64,000 nucleotides of DNA. It comes from CAZOZZ01 sp965262425 (GTDB lineage Bacteria; Acidobacteriota; Terriglobia; 20CM-2-55-15). How positions within the stretch are numbered: the stretch's first letter is position 1; every line of letters begins with the position of its first letter. Made by a program: the position numbers and the translations under genes. Of the stretch, positions 7,390 through 15,037 are shown one piece after another. The notes beneath the pieces are model-generated. The model worked only from the letters and a program-made list of their open reading frames with translations, did no database searches and had not been told where the DNA came from. The stretch is from the NCBI GenBank assembly GCA_965262425.1, contig OZ253536.1, positions 1,426,001 to 1,490,000 of the forward strand. Reading direction: 5' to 3'.

Positions 7390-8814
7390 TCACCCCATGT
7401 CCGGGCGCCTCTGGTGCCAATCTGTCGCTGACTCGTATGCCTGGCTGGCGCGGAAGAGCGTGAACTCGTCGAAGGCCCGACCATAGAACTGGATCGTGAT
7501 GGGTAGCTCGGGCGGACCCGATGAGAAACCGCACGGGATCGTGATCGCGGGCAGACCGGTCATGTTTCCGATGAAGGTGTTGCCGCGGCGAAATCGTGGG
7601 GATGTCGATCCGGGGCGGACGTCGCTACCGGCCTCTTCCGGCGACCGGAGACGACCGGCAACGGTCGTGCTCCCGGGAACCGCCATAACATCACATTTCT
7701 CGAAGACCTTTCTCATATCGTCCATCAAAATGGTCCGGACACGCAGGGCTTTGATGTAGTCCGTCGCGGTGTAGAACTTACCCGTCTCCAGCCTTTCGCG
7801 AACCAGCGGATCGAACAGTTCCGGTGTTTCGCGTATCCTTTTTTCATGGAAACAGGCCGCCTCGGCCATGGCGACCGTCCAACCGGCCGAGCCGGCAAGG
7901 TTCGCATTGGGAACTTCGACTTCGACCAGCTGCGCTCCCATGTCCACGAGCGTTTGGATCGCGGCGCGAACACCCTGGTCCACTTCCGCTGAGGCGCCTT
8001 CGAAGAAATAGTTTGACGGAACGCCGATTCGCAAGCCCCGGACATCACCGTCGAGCGCCCTTCGGTAATCGGGCACCGATTCGTCGACGGTACTGTTATC
8101 TTTCGGGTCCGGTCCTGCGATGACGGCCAACATATGCGCCGCATCGGCAACGGTCTTGGTCATTGGACCCGCGTGATCGAGCGTCCAGCTCAACGTCGTC
8201 ACTCCATACCTGCTGACTCGCCCGTAGGTTTGTTTCAGTCCCACGATGCCGTTGGCGGCTGCCGGTCCACGTATAGATCCTCCTGTGTCGGTTCCTATCG
8301 ACAAAGGGACCATGTAAGCGGCGAGGCTCGCACCGGACCCGCTCGATGAGCCGCTCGGTGAGTAATCCAGGTGCCAGGGATTGCGGGCCGGTCCGAAGCC
8401 GGACAGGACACCGCTGCCCATCGCAAACTCGAGGAGGTTTAGCTTGCCTATCAGGATCGCACCGGCCTGGTTCAACCGTTCCGTGATCGTCGACTCATAA
8501 TCGGGGATCCAGTCGGCGGTCACCTTCGATCCATTCGTCGTCCGAATTCCCCGGGTTGCCAGGATGTCTTTCGGGGCGTAGGGAATTCCATGCAGGGGGC
8601 CAAGGTAACGGCCCGCTAGTATCTCCCGCTCAGCCTCCCGGGCTCGGGCCAGAGCATGGTCCCTGGTGATCGTTATGAAAGAGTTGACCTTCGGGTTGAG
8701 TGCTTCGGCGCGGTCCAGGAAGGCGGTGGCGACTTCCACTGGTGAGACTTCCCGGGATCGGATCATCCGGGCAAACTCCGGTCCATTCTGGAAAACCAGG
8801 TCGTTTGTCTGCAT
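7390..8814 (-). CDS. Amidase-signature family hydrolase
   Basis: A 474-residue protein with the full amidase signature. Catalytic Lys82 is in GIPYAPKDI, the Gly/Ser-rich stretch PSGSSSGSGASLAA (residues about 153-166) supplies the cis-Ser, and nucleophile Ser180 is in GTDTGGSIRGPAA. These enzymes hydrolyse amide bonds by a Ser-cisSer-Lys triad. GatA is a relative, but no gatB or gatC lies nearby, so a stand-alone amidase is more likely; the substrate is unknown. Its ATG overlaps by one base the stop of the upstream small Tat protein (TGATG), indicating translational coupling. Confidence 0.88.
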   Translation of the reverse strand: MQTNDLVFQNGPEFARMIRSREVSPVEVATAFLDRAEALNPKVNSFITITRDHALARAREAEREILAGRYLGPLHGIPYAPKDILATRGIRTTNGSKVTADWIPDYESTITERLNQAGAILIGKLNLLEFAMGSGVLSGFGPARNPWHLDYSPSGSSSGSGASLAAYMVPLSIGTDTGGSIRGPAAANGIVGLKQTYGRVSRYGVTTLSWTLDHAGPMTKTVADAAHMLAVIAGPDPKDNSTVDESVPDYRRALDGDVRGLRIGVPSNYFFEGASAEVDQGVRAAIQTLVDMGAQLVEVEVPNANLAGSAGWTVAMAEAACFHEKRIRETPELFDPLVRERLETGKFYTATDYIKALRVRTILMDDMRKVFEKCDVMAVPGSTTVAGRLRSPEEAGSDVRPGSTSPRFRRGNTFIGNMTGLPAITIPCGFSSGPPELPITIQFYGRAFDEFTLFRASQAYESATDWHQRRPDMG

Positions 8815-9113
8815 CAGGGTTTGCCTCTGGCGAGAAAGAGTGTTGCGGGTTCGACAAGGTCGTCAATCTCGAGGTCTCGAATGATTTCGAACTGGTCCAG
8901 GTTGCTCTGGAGCGCCGGCGTGACGATCCTGAGACGTTCATCGTCGAAGTCCTGATCGAGCATGGCCGTCGCGTCTCTCAACATTTCAGGCGAGATCCGC
9001 CGTTCCACCTGTGCGGCCAGACCGAGGGCGGCGGGCCCCGTGACTCCGATCGCCGCCAGCAAACGCATGACCTGTCGCCGTGAAACCGTCCGTGGGTCGC
9101 TTCTTGAATCCAT
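8814..9113 (-). CDS. Small Tat-signal protein of unknown function coupled to the amidase
   Basis: A 99-residue protein beginning MDSRSDPRTVSRRQVMRLLA, a twin-arginine signal followed by a hydrophobic stretch ending LGLAAQ. The mature part (RRISPEMLRDATAMLDQDFDDERL...) is acidic and helical with no family I recognise. The start at 9113 is preferred over a longer frame from 9158 because GGAGG lies 5 bp upstream. The stop overlaps the amidase start. Tight coupling suggests an export partner or chaperone for the amidase, but the amidase has no signal of its own, so this remains inference. Confidence 0.7.
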   Translation of the reverse strand: MDSRSDPRTVSRRQVMRLLAAIGVTGPAALGLAAQVERRISPEMLRDATAMLDQDFDDERLRIVTPALQSNLDQFEIIRDLEIDDLVEPATLFLARGKP

Positions 9114-9154
9114 AGTTGCCTCCGCACGAATTGTTACAGCCTTGTAGCCGGCCG

Positions 9155-10579
9155 TCAAACTCCAAAATAGGCTTGCTTGAACCGGAGGAAGCGTTCCCGA
9201 AGTTCGGGATCGTCAATCGGTTCGATTTTGCTCGAGGCGGCAGACAGCGAGCGCATCGCTCCGGAGGTCGATATGTCCAGCGCATCGAAGGCGCACCGAG
9301 CCGCCCCTCTCAAGGTTGCCAGGCCGGGATGAACGGGAAGCAGGACCGTCTGGGCCACCACACTTGCCAGGAGACGAGCGACGTCGCGGAATATGAAACC
9401 GTTGCCCGACAGGACAACCGCGTCGGCTTCGGAGCCCGCGGATTGTTCGACCAGTTCCACGTAGGTGGCCAGATGGAAGGCGAGGCCCTCCACAATCGCT
9501 CGCCGCCGGTCCCCGACCGAGTGGTCGGCACGCAACCCGACCCAGCGCTCTCGTAATCGGGAATCCCAGAACGGTGACCGCTCGCCATGAAGGAACGGGA
9601 TGAACAACGGAACATCGCTTTGTCGAAGCTCCGGGTTGAACTCGAGATGACCCAGAAGATCCCTTCCCCAGTCCAGGACGTTTCCTCCATTGTTACTGGC
9701 ACAACCCAGGAGGAATCGGTCGGTCTCGAAGCGATAACAGAATGTTCCGGCGCTTTCATCGACAACAGGTTTGTTCAGGAATTTCCGGACCGCGGCCGTG
9801 GTGCCCAGACTGACAGCGATGTGCGGGTCGCTCTCGCAGCCGGAACCGATGTTGGCGAGAAACCCGTCACCACTTCCGTTGATCACGGGAAGTCCGGGAG
9901 GGATCCCCAACAGGGTTGCCGCCGCCTCGTCTACCTCTCCGACGACATCTGTGCTGGGATAGAGGGTCGGCAACGATCCAACCGGGACTTCCAGTCCAGC
10001 GAGAACTCGAGGATCCCACTCGCCTGTGGCAAGATTCAGGAGTCCCGAAGCCGACGCCGTTCCGATGTCGTCCGCCCATCGCCCGGTCCACTGTTTGAGG
10101 AGGTGGCCTTTGAGGGACGCGATCCGATAAGGAGCCGCGAAGAGCTCGGCTGCCGTCGATTTCAGCCAGGCCAGTTTGAAGACGGGAAACATCGGGTGGT
10201 AGTGAGTTCCCGTCCTCGAATGAAAGTCAGGCCCGAATCTCTGACGAAACTCCTCGATTTGCTCCTCACCGCGCCGGTCGAGCCATGTAAAAACAGGCGT
10301 GCGCGCGCGGCCGTTGTCATCGCTGACGACCAAGGTGTGCATCATCGACGAGAGGACCAGCGCATCAGGCGGAGGCGAACTCGCCACTGATGCCCGTATG
10401 GCCGCACAGACCGCATGCATCACGGCCTCGGTCTCGAGCGTCGCCGATCCTTCGGCCGTCCGGTCGAATGCCCAGGGCACCTCGTGCGGTGTGAACGTCG
10501 AAATGTCCGGGTTGATCAGGGCTGCGGAAACGCCGCCGCTGGCCAGATCGAGGGCGAGGACGCTTGGACTGCGACCCAA
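9155..10579 (-). CDS. FGGY-family carbohydrate kinase, probably gluconokinase
   Basis: A 474-residue kinase of the FGGY family: N-terminal ATP-domain start SVLALDLASGG, middle TWLDRRGEEQ, the second-domain motif VSLGTTAAVR, and LFIPFLHGERSPFWDS with VVLSGNGFIFRDVARLLASV towards the end. FGGY kinases phosphorylate sugars such as gluconate, xylulose or glycerol. I chose a TTG start at 10579, two bases after the stop of the 6-phosphogluconate dehydrogenase gene; a longer frame exists but would overlap that gene almost completely. The neighbouring dehydrogenase uses 6-phosphogluconate, which favours gluconate as substrate. Xylulokinase is the main alternative. Confidence 0.8.
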   Translation of the reverse strand: MGRSPSVLALDLASGGVSAALINPDISTFTPHEVPWAFDRTAEGSATLETEAVMHAVCAAIRASVASSPPPDALVLSSMMHTLVVSDDNGRARTPVFTWLDRRGEEQIEEFRQRFGPDFHSRTGTHYHPMFPVFKLAWLKSTAAELFAAPYRIASLKGHLLKQWTGRWADDIGTASASGLLNLATGEWDPRVLAGLEVPVGSLPTLYPSTDVVGEVDEAAATLLGIPPGLPVINGSGDGFLANIGSGCESDPHIAVSLGTTAAVRKFLNKPVVDESAGTFCYRFETDRFLLGCASNNGGNVLDWGRDLLGHLEFNPELRQSDVPLFIPFLHGERSPFWDSRLRERWVGLRADHSVGDRRRAIVEGLAFHLATYVELVEQSAGSEADAVVLSGNGFIFRDVARLLASVVAQTVLLPVHPGLATLRGAARCAFDALDISTSGAMRSLSAASSKIEPIDDPELRERFLRFKQAYFGV

Positions 10580-10581
10580 AT

Positions 10582-11490
10582 TCAGTCCCGGGGAGTGGCG
10601 TCGTGACCGCCGAACTGATTGCGCAAAGCAGCCAGGAGCTTGCTGGAGAAAGCGTCGGTATCGCGGGACTGGAGTCGGGCGATCAGAGACATCGTGATGA
10701 TCGGGGCCGCAACGTCGAGATCGACGGCCTCGGCCAGAGCCCATCGTCCCTCGCCTGAATCTTCCACTATTGAACTGATGTGAGACAGCTCGGCATCGGC
10801 TTCGAGCGCGTTACCGGTCAGTTCCAGGAGCCATGAGCGAATGACGCTGCTTTGGTTCCACAGGCCTGATATCTGATGCAGATCGAGATCGAACTCTTTT
10901 TTCTGTCGCAGAATTGCGAATCCCTCTGCGTACGCCTGCATCATCCCATACTCGATACCGTTGTGGATCATCTTCACGAAATGACCGGCTCCGGTCGGCC
11001 CGACGTGGCCCCAGCCACGATCCGGCGCCGGCGCCAGGCTCTCGAAGACGGGCCTCAACCGTTCGACAACATCGGGATCACCCCCAACTGTCAGGCAGTA
11101 TCCGTTACGGGCACCCCAGACTCCTCCGCTGGTTCCGACGTCGAGAAAGCCCACGCCTGCCGCGTTCAGCTGGGACTTTCGTCGCAGTGCGTCCTTGTAG
11201 TTGGAGTTTCCACCGTCGATTACGACCGCACCTCTCCCGATTACCTTCGCCAGTCCCTCGATAGTCGTGTCTACCGCCCCGTCGGCCGGAACCATCACCC
11301 AGAACGCTCCGTCGGAACCCACACTTTCGACCAGCCGGTCCAGGGAATCCGCGGATTCGATCTCGTCGGACCGAAATGCCTGTCGAACTTGCCGGCTGGA
11401 GTCAAATCCAACAACGCGATGGCCCCCGGCCTTGAGGCGGCGGGCCATGTTGGCGCCCATCCGTCCCAGACCGACCATGCCCAGATCCAT
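10582..11490 (-). CDS. gnd: Decarboxylating 6-phosphogluconate dehydrogenase, short type
   Basis: A 302-residue protein of the short (YqeC/GndA-like) class that oxidatively decarboxylates 6-phosphogluconate to ribulose 5-phosphate. The dinucleotide-binding GLGRMGANM is at residues 7-15, followed by IDGGNSNYKD, the substrate signature DVGTSGGVWGARNG (117-130) and the catalytic segment GHFVKMIHNGIEYGMMQAYAEG with Lys173 and Asn177. Short-type enzymes are often NAD-dependent. The FGGY kinase gene starts two bases after the stop, so the two form a gluconate-to-pentose-phosphate pair. Confidence 0.9.
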   Translation of the reverse strand: MDLGMVGLGRMGANMARRLKAGGHRVVGFDSSRQVRQAFRSDEIESADSLDRLVESVGSDGAFWVMVPADGAVDTTIEGLAKVIGRGAVVIDGGNSNYKDALRRKSQLNAAGVGFLDVGTSGGVWGARNGYCLTVGGDPDVVERLRPVFESLAPAPDRGWGHVGPTGAGHFVKMIHNGIEYGMMQAYAEGFAILRQKKEFDLDLHQISGLWNQSSVIRSWLLELTGNALEADAELSHISSIVEDSGEGRWALAEAVDLDVAAPIITMSLIARLQSRDTDAFSSKLLAALRNQFGGHDATPRD

Positions 11491-11562
11491 ACTTACCTCC
11501 CGGCCAGGAAATACAGGTTGGCCGAACAGTTCATGATAGAACAGAATACGTTCGACGTGATG

Positions 11563-11605
11563 AGTTTGAGCAAGACGCCAAACTGGAGTTTGAAGACGTC
11601 AAACT
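11563..11605 (+). promoter_or_regulatory. Tandem hairpins in the sugE leader
   Basis: Two adjacent related stem-loops, AGTTTG...CAAACT (11563-11584) and AGTTTGA-AGACG-TCAAACT (11587-11605), sit immediately before the ribosome site AAAGGA (11607-11612) of the sugE-like gene. Guanidinium exporter genes are often under guanidine riboswitches, and paired hairpins are the plan of the guanidine-II class. These loops carry GACGC and GACGT rather than the ACGR tetraloop, so this is not a consensus match. Confidence 0.35.
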
Positions 11606-11618
11606 GAAAGGATGTCCT

Positions 11619-11939
11619 ATGGCATGGTTGTTTATCGCGGTTGCAGGTACTTTCGAAGTGGTGTGGGCGATCGGCCTGAAATACACGGAGGGCTTCACAC
11701 GGCTGTGGCCCAGTGTGGTCACCGGAGTGGCCGTCATTTTGAGCATGCTCTTCCTCGCCCAGGGCGTTCGGACCCTGCCGATCGGAACGGCGTATGCCGT
11801 CTGGACCGGTATCGGTGCGGCCGGTACCGCCATCCTGGGGGTCATCCTTTTTGGCGAATCCAAAGACCTCGCCCGCCTCGGCTCTATCCTGTTGATCATT
11901 GCCGGTATTGTAGGTCTCCGCTTGACCTTAGGCGAATGA
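11619..11939 (+). CDS. sugE: SMR-family small exporter, SugE/Gdx type
   Basis: A 106-residue protein with four predicted membrane helices. Glu13 in GTFEVVWAIGLKYTEGF is the conserved coupling carboxylate of the small multidrug resistance family. WAIGLKYTEGFTRLWPS matches the SugE/Gdx branch, which exports guanidinium by proton exchange, rather than the EmrE branch. Length is typical. AAAGGA precedes the ATG. Tandem hairpins upstream may control translation. It stands alone, divergent from the gnd/kinase pair. Confidence 0.9.
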   Translation: MAWLFIAVAGTFEVVWAIGLKYTEGFTRLWPSVVTGVAVILSMLFLAQGVRTLPIGTAYAVWTGIGAAGTAILGVILFGESKDLARLGSILLIIAGIVGLRLTLGE

Positions 11940-11952
11940 AGACCCGATGGGA

Positions 11953-12096
11953 TTTTCACCGCGGAGGCGCAGAGGGAGGAAGAAACATCGGGGGGCAAGG
12001 TAGGGTTGCTGAGGCCCAAGACGCCCTACGCCTCATTCTCTTGGGTACAGAGGGCCACACAAAAAACCTCTGCGCCACTGCGCCTCTGCGGTGAAA
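11953..12096. repeat. Palindromic repeat B with CGCAGAG units
   Basis: The left arm (from 11953, ttttcaccgcggaggcgcag) is mirrored by the right arm (12067-12096), which carries cctctgcgcc and gcctctgcggtgaaa. Spacing and unit composition resemble repeats A and C. It fills the gap between sugE and the 3' end of the leftward acyl ligase gene. No terminator with a T run is evident here. Confidence 0.7.
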
Positions 12097-12122
12097 GTAA
12101 AATCCATCCAGCCTGAGCAACG

Positions 12123-14684
12123 TCACGACATACCGCGAAACGTGGCTTCCAGTCGGCTCGTGAAAGCCACATAGTCCTCTCCCGCGTCGGCCGTGAGCGG
12201 TTTTCCTATCTTCAATCGTGCCCGGCCGGCTTTTGGCCAGGAATCGTGGAGGGACATGATCTCGAACATTCCTTCGAGGTGAAGGGGGACGACGGGTGCG
12301 TGGAGGCGGAGGGCCATCAAGCCGATCCCTTGCCGGAATGGTTGGGGGGAGCCGTCGGGGGTTCGTTTTCCCTCGGGATAGACCAGGGGACAGTAGCCGG
12401 CTCCGAGCAGTTCCCCGGTGTAGCGCAGGGAGTCCCGCACCTGGCCGAGGTGTTGTGGAAGCGGGTAGGCGTTGAACAGGCTGCAAGCAAGGTAGTACTG
12501 GCCGCCGAGGGACAGGCGATTCGTCAGCGATCCGCTGTGGGCGAAGTCCGGTGCGAACCGCTCCTGCATCATGGCAGGAGCCAGTTTGCCCCGCCACGGC
12601 GATGGGAGGCCCGTTGCGATCGCCACGGTATCGAGATGGCTGGCGTGGTTCGCGGCAAAGATGACCGGGGAAGACACCGCATCGAGGTTTTCGAGACCCT
12701 GGATTTCAAAGTCGATGTAGTGACCGAACACAGGTCGGATCAACAATGCCTGAACCGAATTCCTGAACCAGCGCATGGGAAAACCGCGCGTCCATCGCGG
12801 TGGCGCGACCCGTGCCTGGGCCGGCCGTTCGGGAGGTGGTCCTACCGCCCGGCCGGCTTCAGGTCCGGGTGTTGTTCGACCGCGCGCCTCTTGAATCCAG
12901 GACTTCAGATCGCCGATGGTCGAGATTGCGGAGAACTCGGTTTCGTCCAGACGGAGTTCGTAACGGACTTCAATCCACGACAGCAGGTCGATCCGCTCGA
13001 GCGAGGACAGGCCCAGATCTTCATCCAACCTCAAAGAGTCGCGGAGCTTCTTTCTGTCGCGTCCTGCGAGTCTTGAGATTATTTCGTACAGGTCTTCGGT
13101 TGGTCCGGCCGGCGCCGGCGTGGATTCACCCGATACCTGCTCGGCGACGATGCGTCGTTTGACCTTCAGCGTGGAAGGTGTTCTCGGAAAGTCGTCGTCA
13201 CGCCAGATGGACCAACTCCGGATTCGCTGCCCGGGCTCCAGTTGCCGGTTCGCCTGCTCGACCAGACCCGCAGGATCCAGCGCCGGGTTGTCCAGAATGA
13301 GCGCCGCATGAACCTTTTCGCCGTCCGGTCCGCGGAGGGGAACCACGGCACTGCCCCGGATACCTTCAATCTGGGCGAGCGCACCCTCGACGTCTTCCGG
13401 GTACACGTTGAGTCCATCGGGCGTCACGATGATGTCTTTCTTTCTGCCGCGGTAGACCAACCGTCCGTCTTGGTCGATCTTCCCGATGTCGCCGGTGTGG
13501 AACCACCCGTCGGTATCGGCGACGGGCTCGAAGCGGGCTCCATGGCGCACGTATTCACTGACGACGCTGCTTCCCCGGACCAGGATTTCTCCGTCTTCGG
13601 CGATCTGGACCTCTTGACTGCCCACGACCTGGCCCAATGTTCCGCGACGTGGCCGGAAGGGATGGTTGACGGCAACGATCGGGCTGGTTTCAGTGAGCCC
13701 GTAGCCCTGCAGAACCATGAGCCCGACCTTGGACCAGAACTCCTCGGCGTCCGGGTTCAGAGGTGCGCCTCCGACGACAAATGCCCAGAATTTCCAGCCG
13801 AAAGCACCGTGAATCCGCCGATAGCGCCACCAACGCCGGAGGACACTGATGCGGGCGGTGCCGGATGGGCCCCGTTCGGGCATGTGGCGCCGGACGTCAG
13901 CTCCGAGGCCTTCCAGGATTCGCGGCACACAAACCAGCACCGACACGCGCTGTCGATGGATCGTTTCCTGTATGACGCCCGGATGCAGGCCGCGCATGAA
14001 CACCACCGCTCCATCCAATATCAGGGGGATGAAAATGCCCATCGCCTGGCCGAACATGTGACCCAGAGGGAGCATCACCAGAAACCGGATGGGCTGGAAG
14101 AATCGGGCCCATTTCTTGTACCGCTCGATCTCGTTCCGGACCGGGTTCAGGTTGGCACAGATGTTTCTGTGGCGGTGGACCACTCCCTTCGGCTCGGCGG
14201 TCGTTCCGGATGTATAGACGATTTCGACGACATCGTTCGGATCCACCGCCGAGGGCGTAAACCCGGGGTTTCCGGGTAGGTCGTTGATCTGGCCGAGAGG
14301 GAATAGAGCCAACGGCCGCGAACTTGTTTCGAGCACGCCCTGGCTACCAGGAGATTCTCCATGGACGAGCATACTGGCCAGGGTTTCGTCCCGGATGCGG
14401 GCGACCATACCCGGGGACGAATGGGAATCGATCGGGACCACCTGGACTCCCCGAACCAGGCAGGCCCAGAAAACCGCGACCCATTCGGGTCGATTTTCGG
14501 ACCAGAGCAGGAGGCGGTCGCCTTTCTTCAGTCCTGCGGCATCGAGGTGTCCGACAAAACGGCCGATGCACTCGTAGAGCTCAGAGTAGGACCATATCCA
14601 GGTCCGATAGCCGTTCCAGAAGCGAAGGGCTTCCCGATCACCGAGATCCGATATGTGGGGGAGCAGTTCGAGCAGTGTCTTCAT
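12123..14684 (-). CDS. Aas-like fusion: acyl-AMP ligase, acyl carrier domain and PlsC acyltransferase
   Basis: An 853-residue three-part protein. Residues about 1-510 form an AMP-forming acyl ligase: P-loop YTSGTTAEPKGV (157-168), QGYGLTETSP, WFHTGDIG, YRGRKKDIIV, and STLKVKRR with the C-terminal Lys. Residues about 530-600 form an acyl carrier domain with DEDLGLSSLERIDLL, whose second Ser (about 561) should carry phosphopantetheine. Residues about 645-850 form a glycerolipid acyltransferase with NHASHLD (His680, Asp685) and YPEGKRT. It probably activates a fatty acid, holds it on the carrier and transfers it to a lysophospholipid, as E. coli Aas does without a built-in carrier. ATG 14684 is preferred to TTG 14690. 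Confidence 0.85.
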   Translation of the reverse strand: MKTLLELLPHISDLGDREALRFWNGYRTWIWSYSELYECIGRFVGHLDAAGLKKGDRLLLWSENRPEWVAVFWACLVRGVQVVPIDSHSSPGMVARIRDETLASMLVHGESPGSQGVLETSSRPLALFPLGQINDLPGNPGFTPSAVDPNDVVEIVYTSGTTAEPKGVVHRHRNICANLNPVRNEIERYKKWARFFQPIRFLVMLPLGHMFGQAMGIFIPLILDGAVVFMRGLHPGVIQETIHRQRVSVLVCVPRILEGLGADVRRHMPERGPSGTARISVLRRWWRYRRIHGAFGWKFWAFVVGGAPLNPDAEEFWSKVGLMVLQGYGLTETSPIVAVNHPFRPRRGTLGQVVGSQEVQIAEDGEILVRGSSVVSEYVRHGARFEPVADTDGWFHTGDIGKIDQDGRLVYRGRKKDIIVTPDGLNVYPEDVEGALAQIEGIRGSAVVPLRGPDGEKVHAALILDNPALDPAGLVEQANRQLEPGQRIRSWSIWRDDDFPRTPSTLKVKRRIVAEQVSGESTPAPAGPTEDLYEIISRLAGRDRKKLRDSLRLDEDLGLSSLERIDLLSWIEVRYELRLDETEFSAISTIGDLKSWIQEARGRTTPGPEAGRAVGPPPERPAQARVAPPRWTRGFPMRWFRNSVQALLIRPVFGHYIDFEIQGLENLDAVSSPVIFAANHASHLDTVAIATGLPSPWRGKLAPAMMQERFAPDFAHSGSLTNRLSLGGQYYLACSLFNAYPLPQHLGQVRDSLRYTGELLGAGYCPLVYPEGKRTPDGSPQPFRQGIGLMALRLHAPVVPLHLEGMFEIMSLHDSWPKAGRARLKIGKPLTADAGEDYVAFTSRLEATFRGMS

Positions 14685-14768
14685 CGTCAACCCGGAGGGC
14701 AGCTCTGGTTTGCGCCACGGGCATGGCTCGGGACCCGAACCGACCCGGACGTGTGAGAGAAATAATCC

Positions 14769-14797
14769 TTGACCTCGGAATCATCCTATCCTACAAG
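14769..14797 (+). promoter_or_regulatory. Candidate promoter for the ammonium transporter
   Basis: TTGACC (14769-14774) is followed after 17 bp by TACAAG (14792-14797). It lies in the divergent gap between the acyl ligase and amt genes and would give a leader of about 230 nt that contains the terminator at 14891. No sigma54-type GG-N10-GC element was noticed. Confidence 0.35.
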
Positions 14798-14890
14798 TGA
14801 GCGGCGGGCACAATGGCGTCCCCGCGCGGCGAACCCGGGCTTCCAGATCGGGGTGCGCCTCCGACACAGAAGTCCACGCGAGACAACGAT

Positions 14891-14930
14891 GTCCAATGGT
14901 GAGGGTTCGTCCGGCCGTTGGACTTTTTTT
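14891..14930 (+). terminator. Intrinsic terminator inside the amt leader
   Basis: GTCCAATGG (14891-14899) pairs with CCGTTGGAC (14915-14923), nine pairs with one G-U, followed by seven T residues (14924-14930). No gene on the + strand ends upstream, so the structure most likely acts as a leader attenuator about 110 bp before the amt start. A short untranslated RNA ending here is the alternative. Apart from this and the promoter, the 350-bp gap 14685-15037 shows no gene. Confidence 0.6.
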
Positions 14931-15037
14931 GTGCTGATGAGGGCGTTGGGAGGAACTTCCGGTTCAGTGCAGTGGTCCGGGACCACTCACTACGGATCAC
15001 TATTTCCCGATCCCGACACCCGGGAGATGACACTGCG

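Noticed and set aside
10580..10744. Extended N-terminus of the FGGY kinase
   Set aside because: It would overlap the gnd gene in another frame and reads as Arg-rich non-family sequence; a TTG just after the gnd stop gives a normal kinase length.
11563..11605. Guanidine-II (mini-ykkC) riboswitch
   Set aside because: Tandem hairpins and the gdx context fit, but the loops are not the ACGR tetraloops that define the class. Kept only as an unclassified leader structure.
11612..12094. Forward 160-residue open frame overlapping sugE
   Set aside because: It is an out-of-frame shadow of the SMR exporter that runs on into repeat B, with an Arg/His-rich composition.
14918..15037. Longer N-terminus for the ammonium transporter
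   Set aside because: The extra 40 residues are not membrane- or signal-like and overlap the attenuator terminator; the signal peptide starts at 15038.
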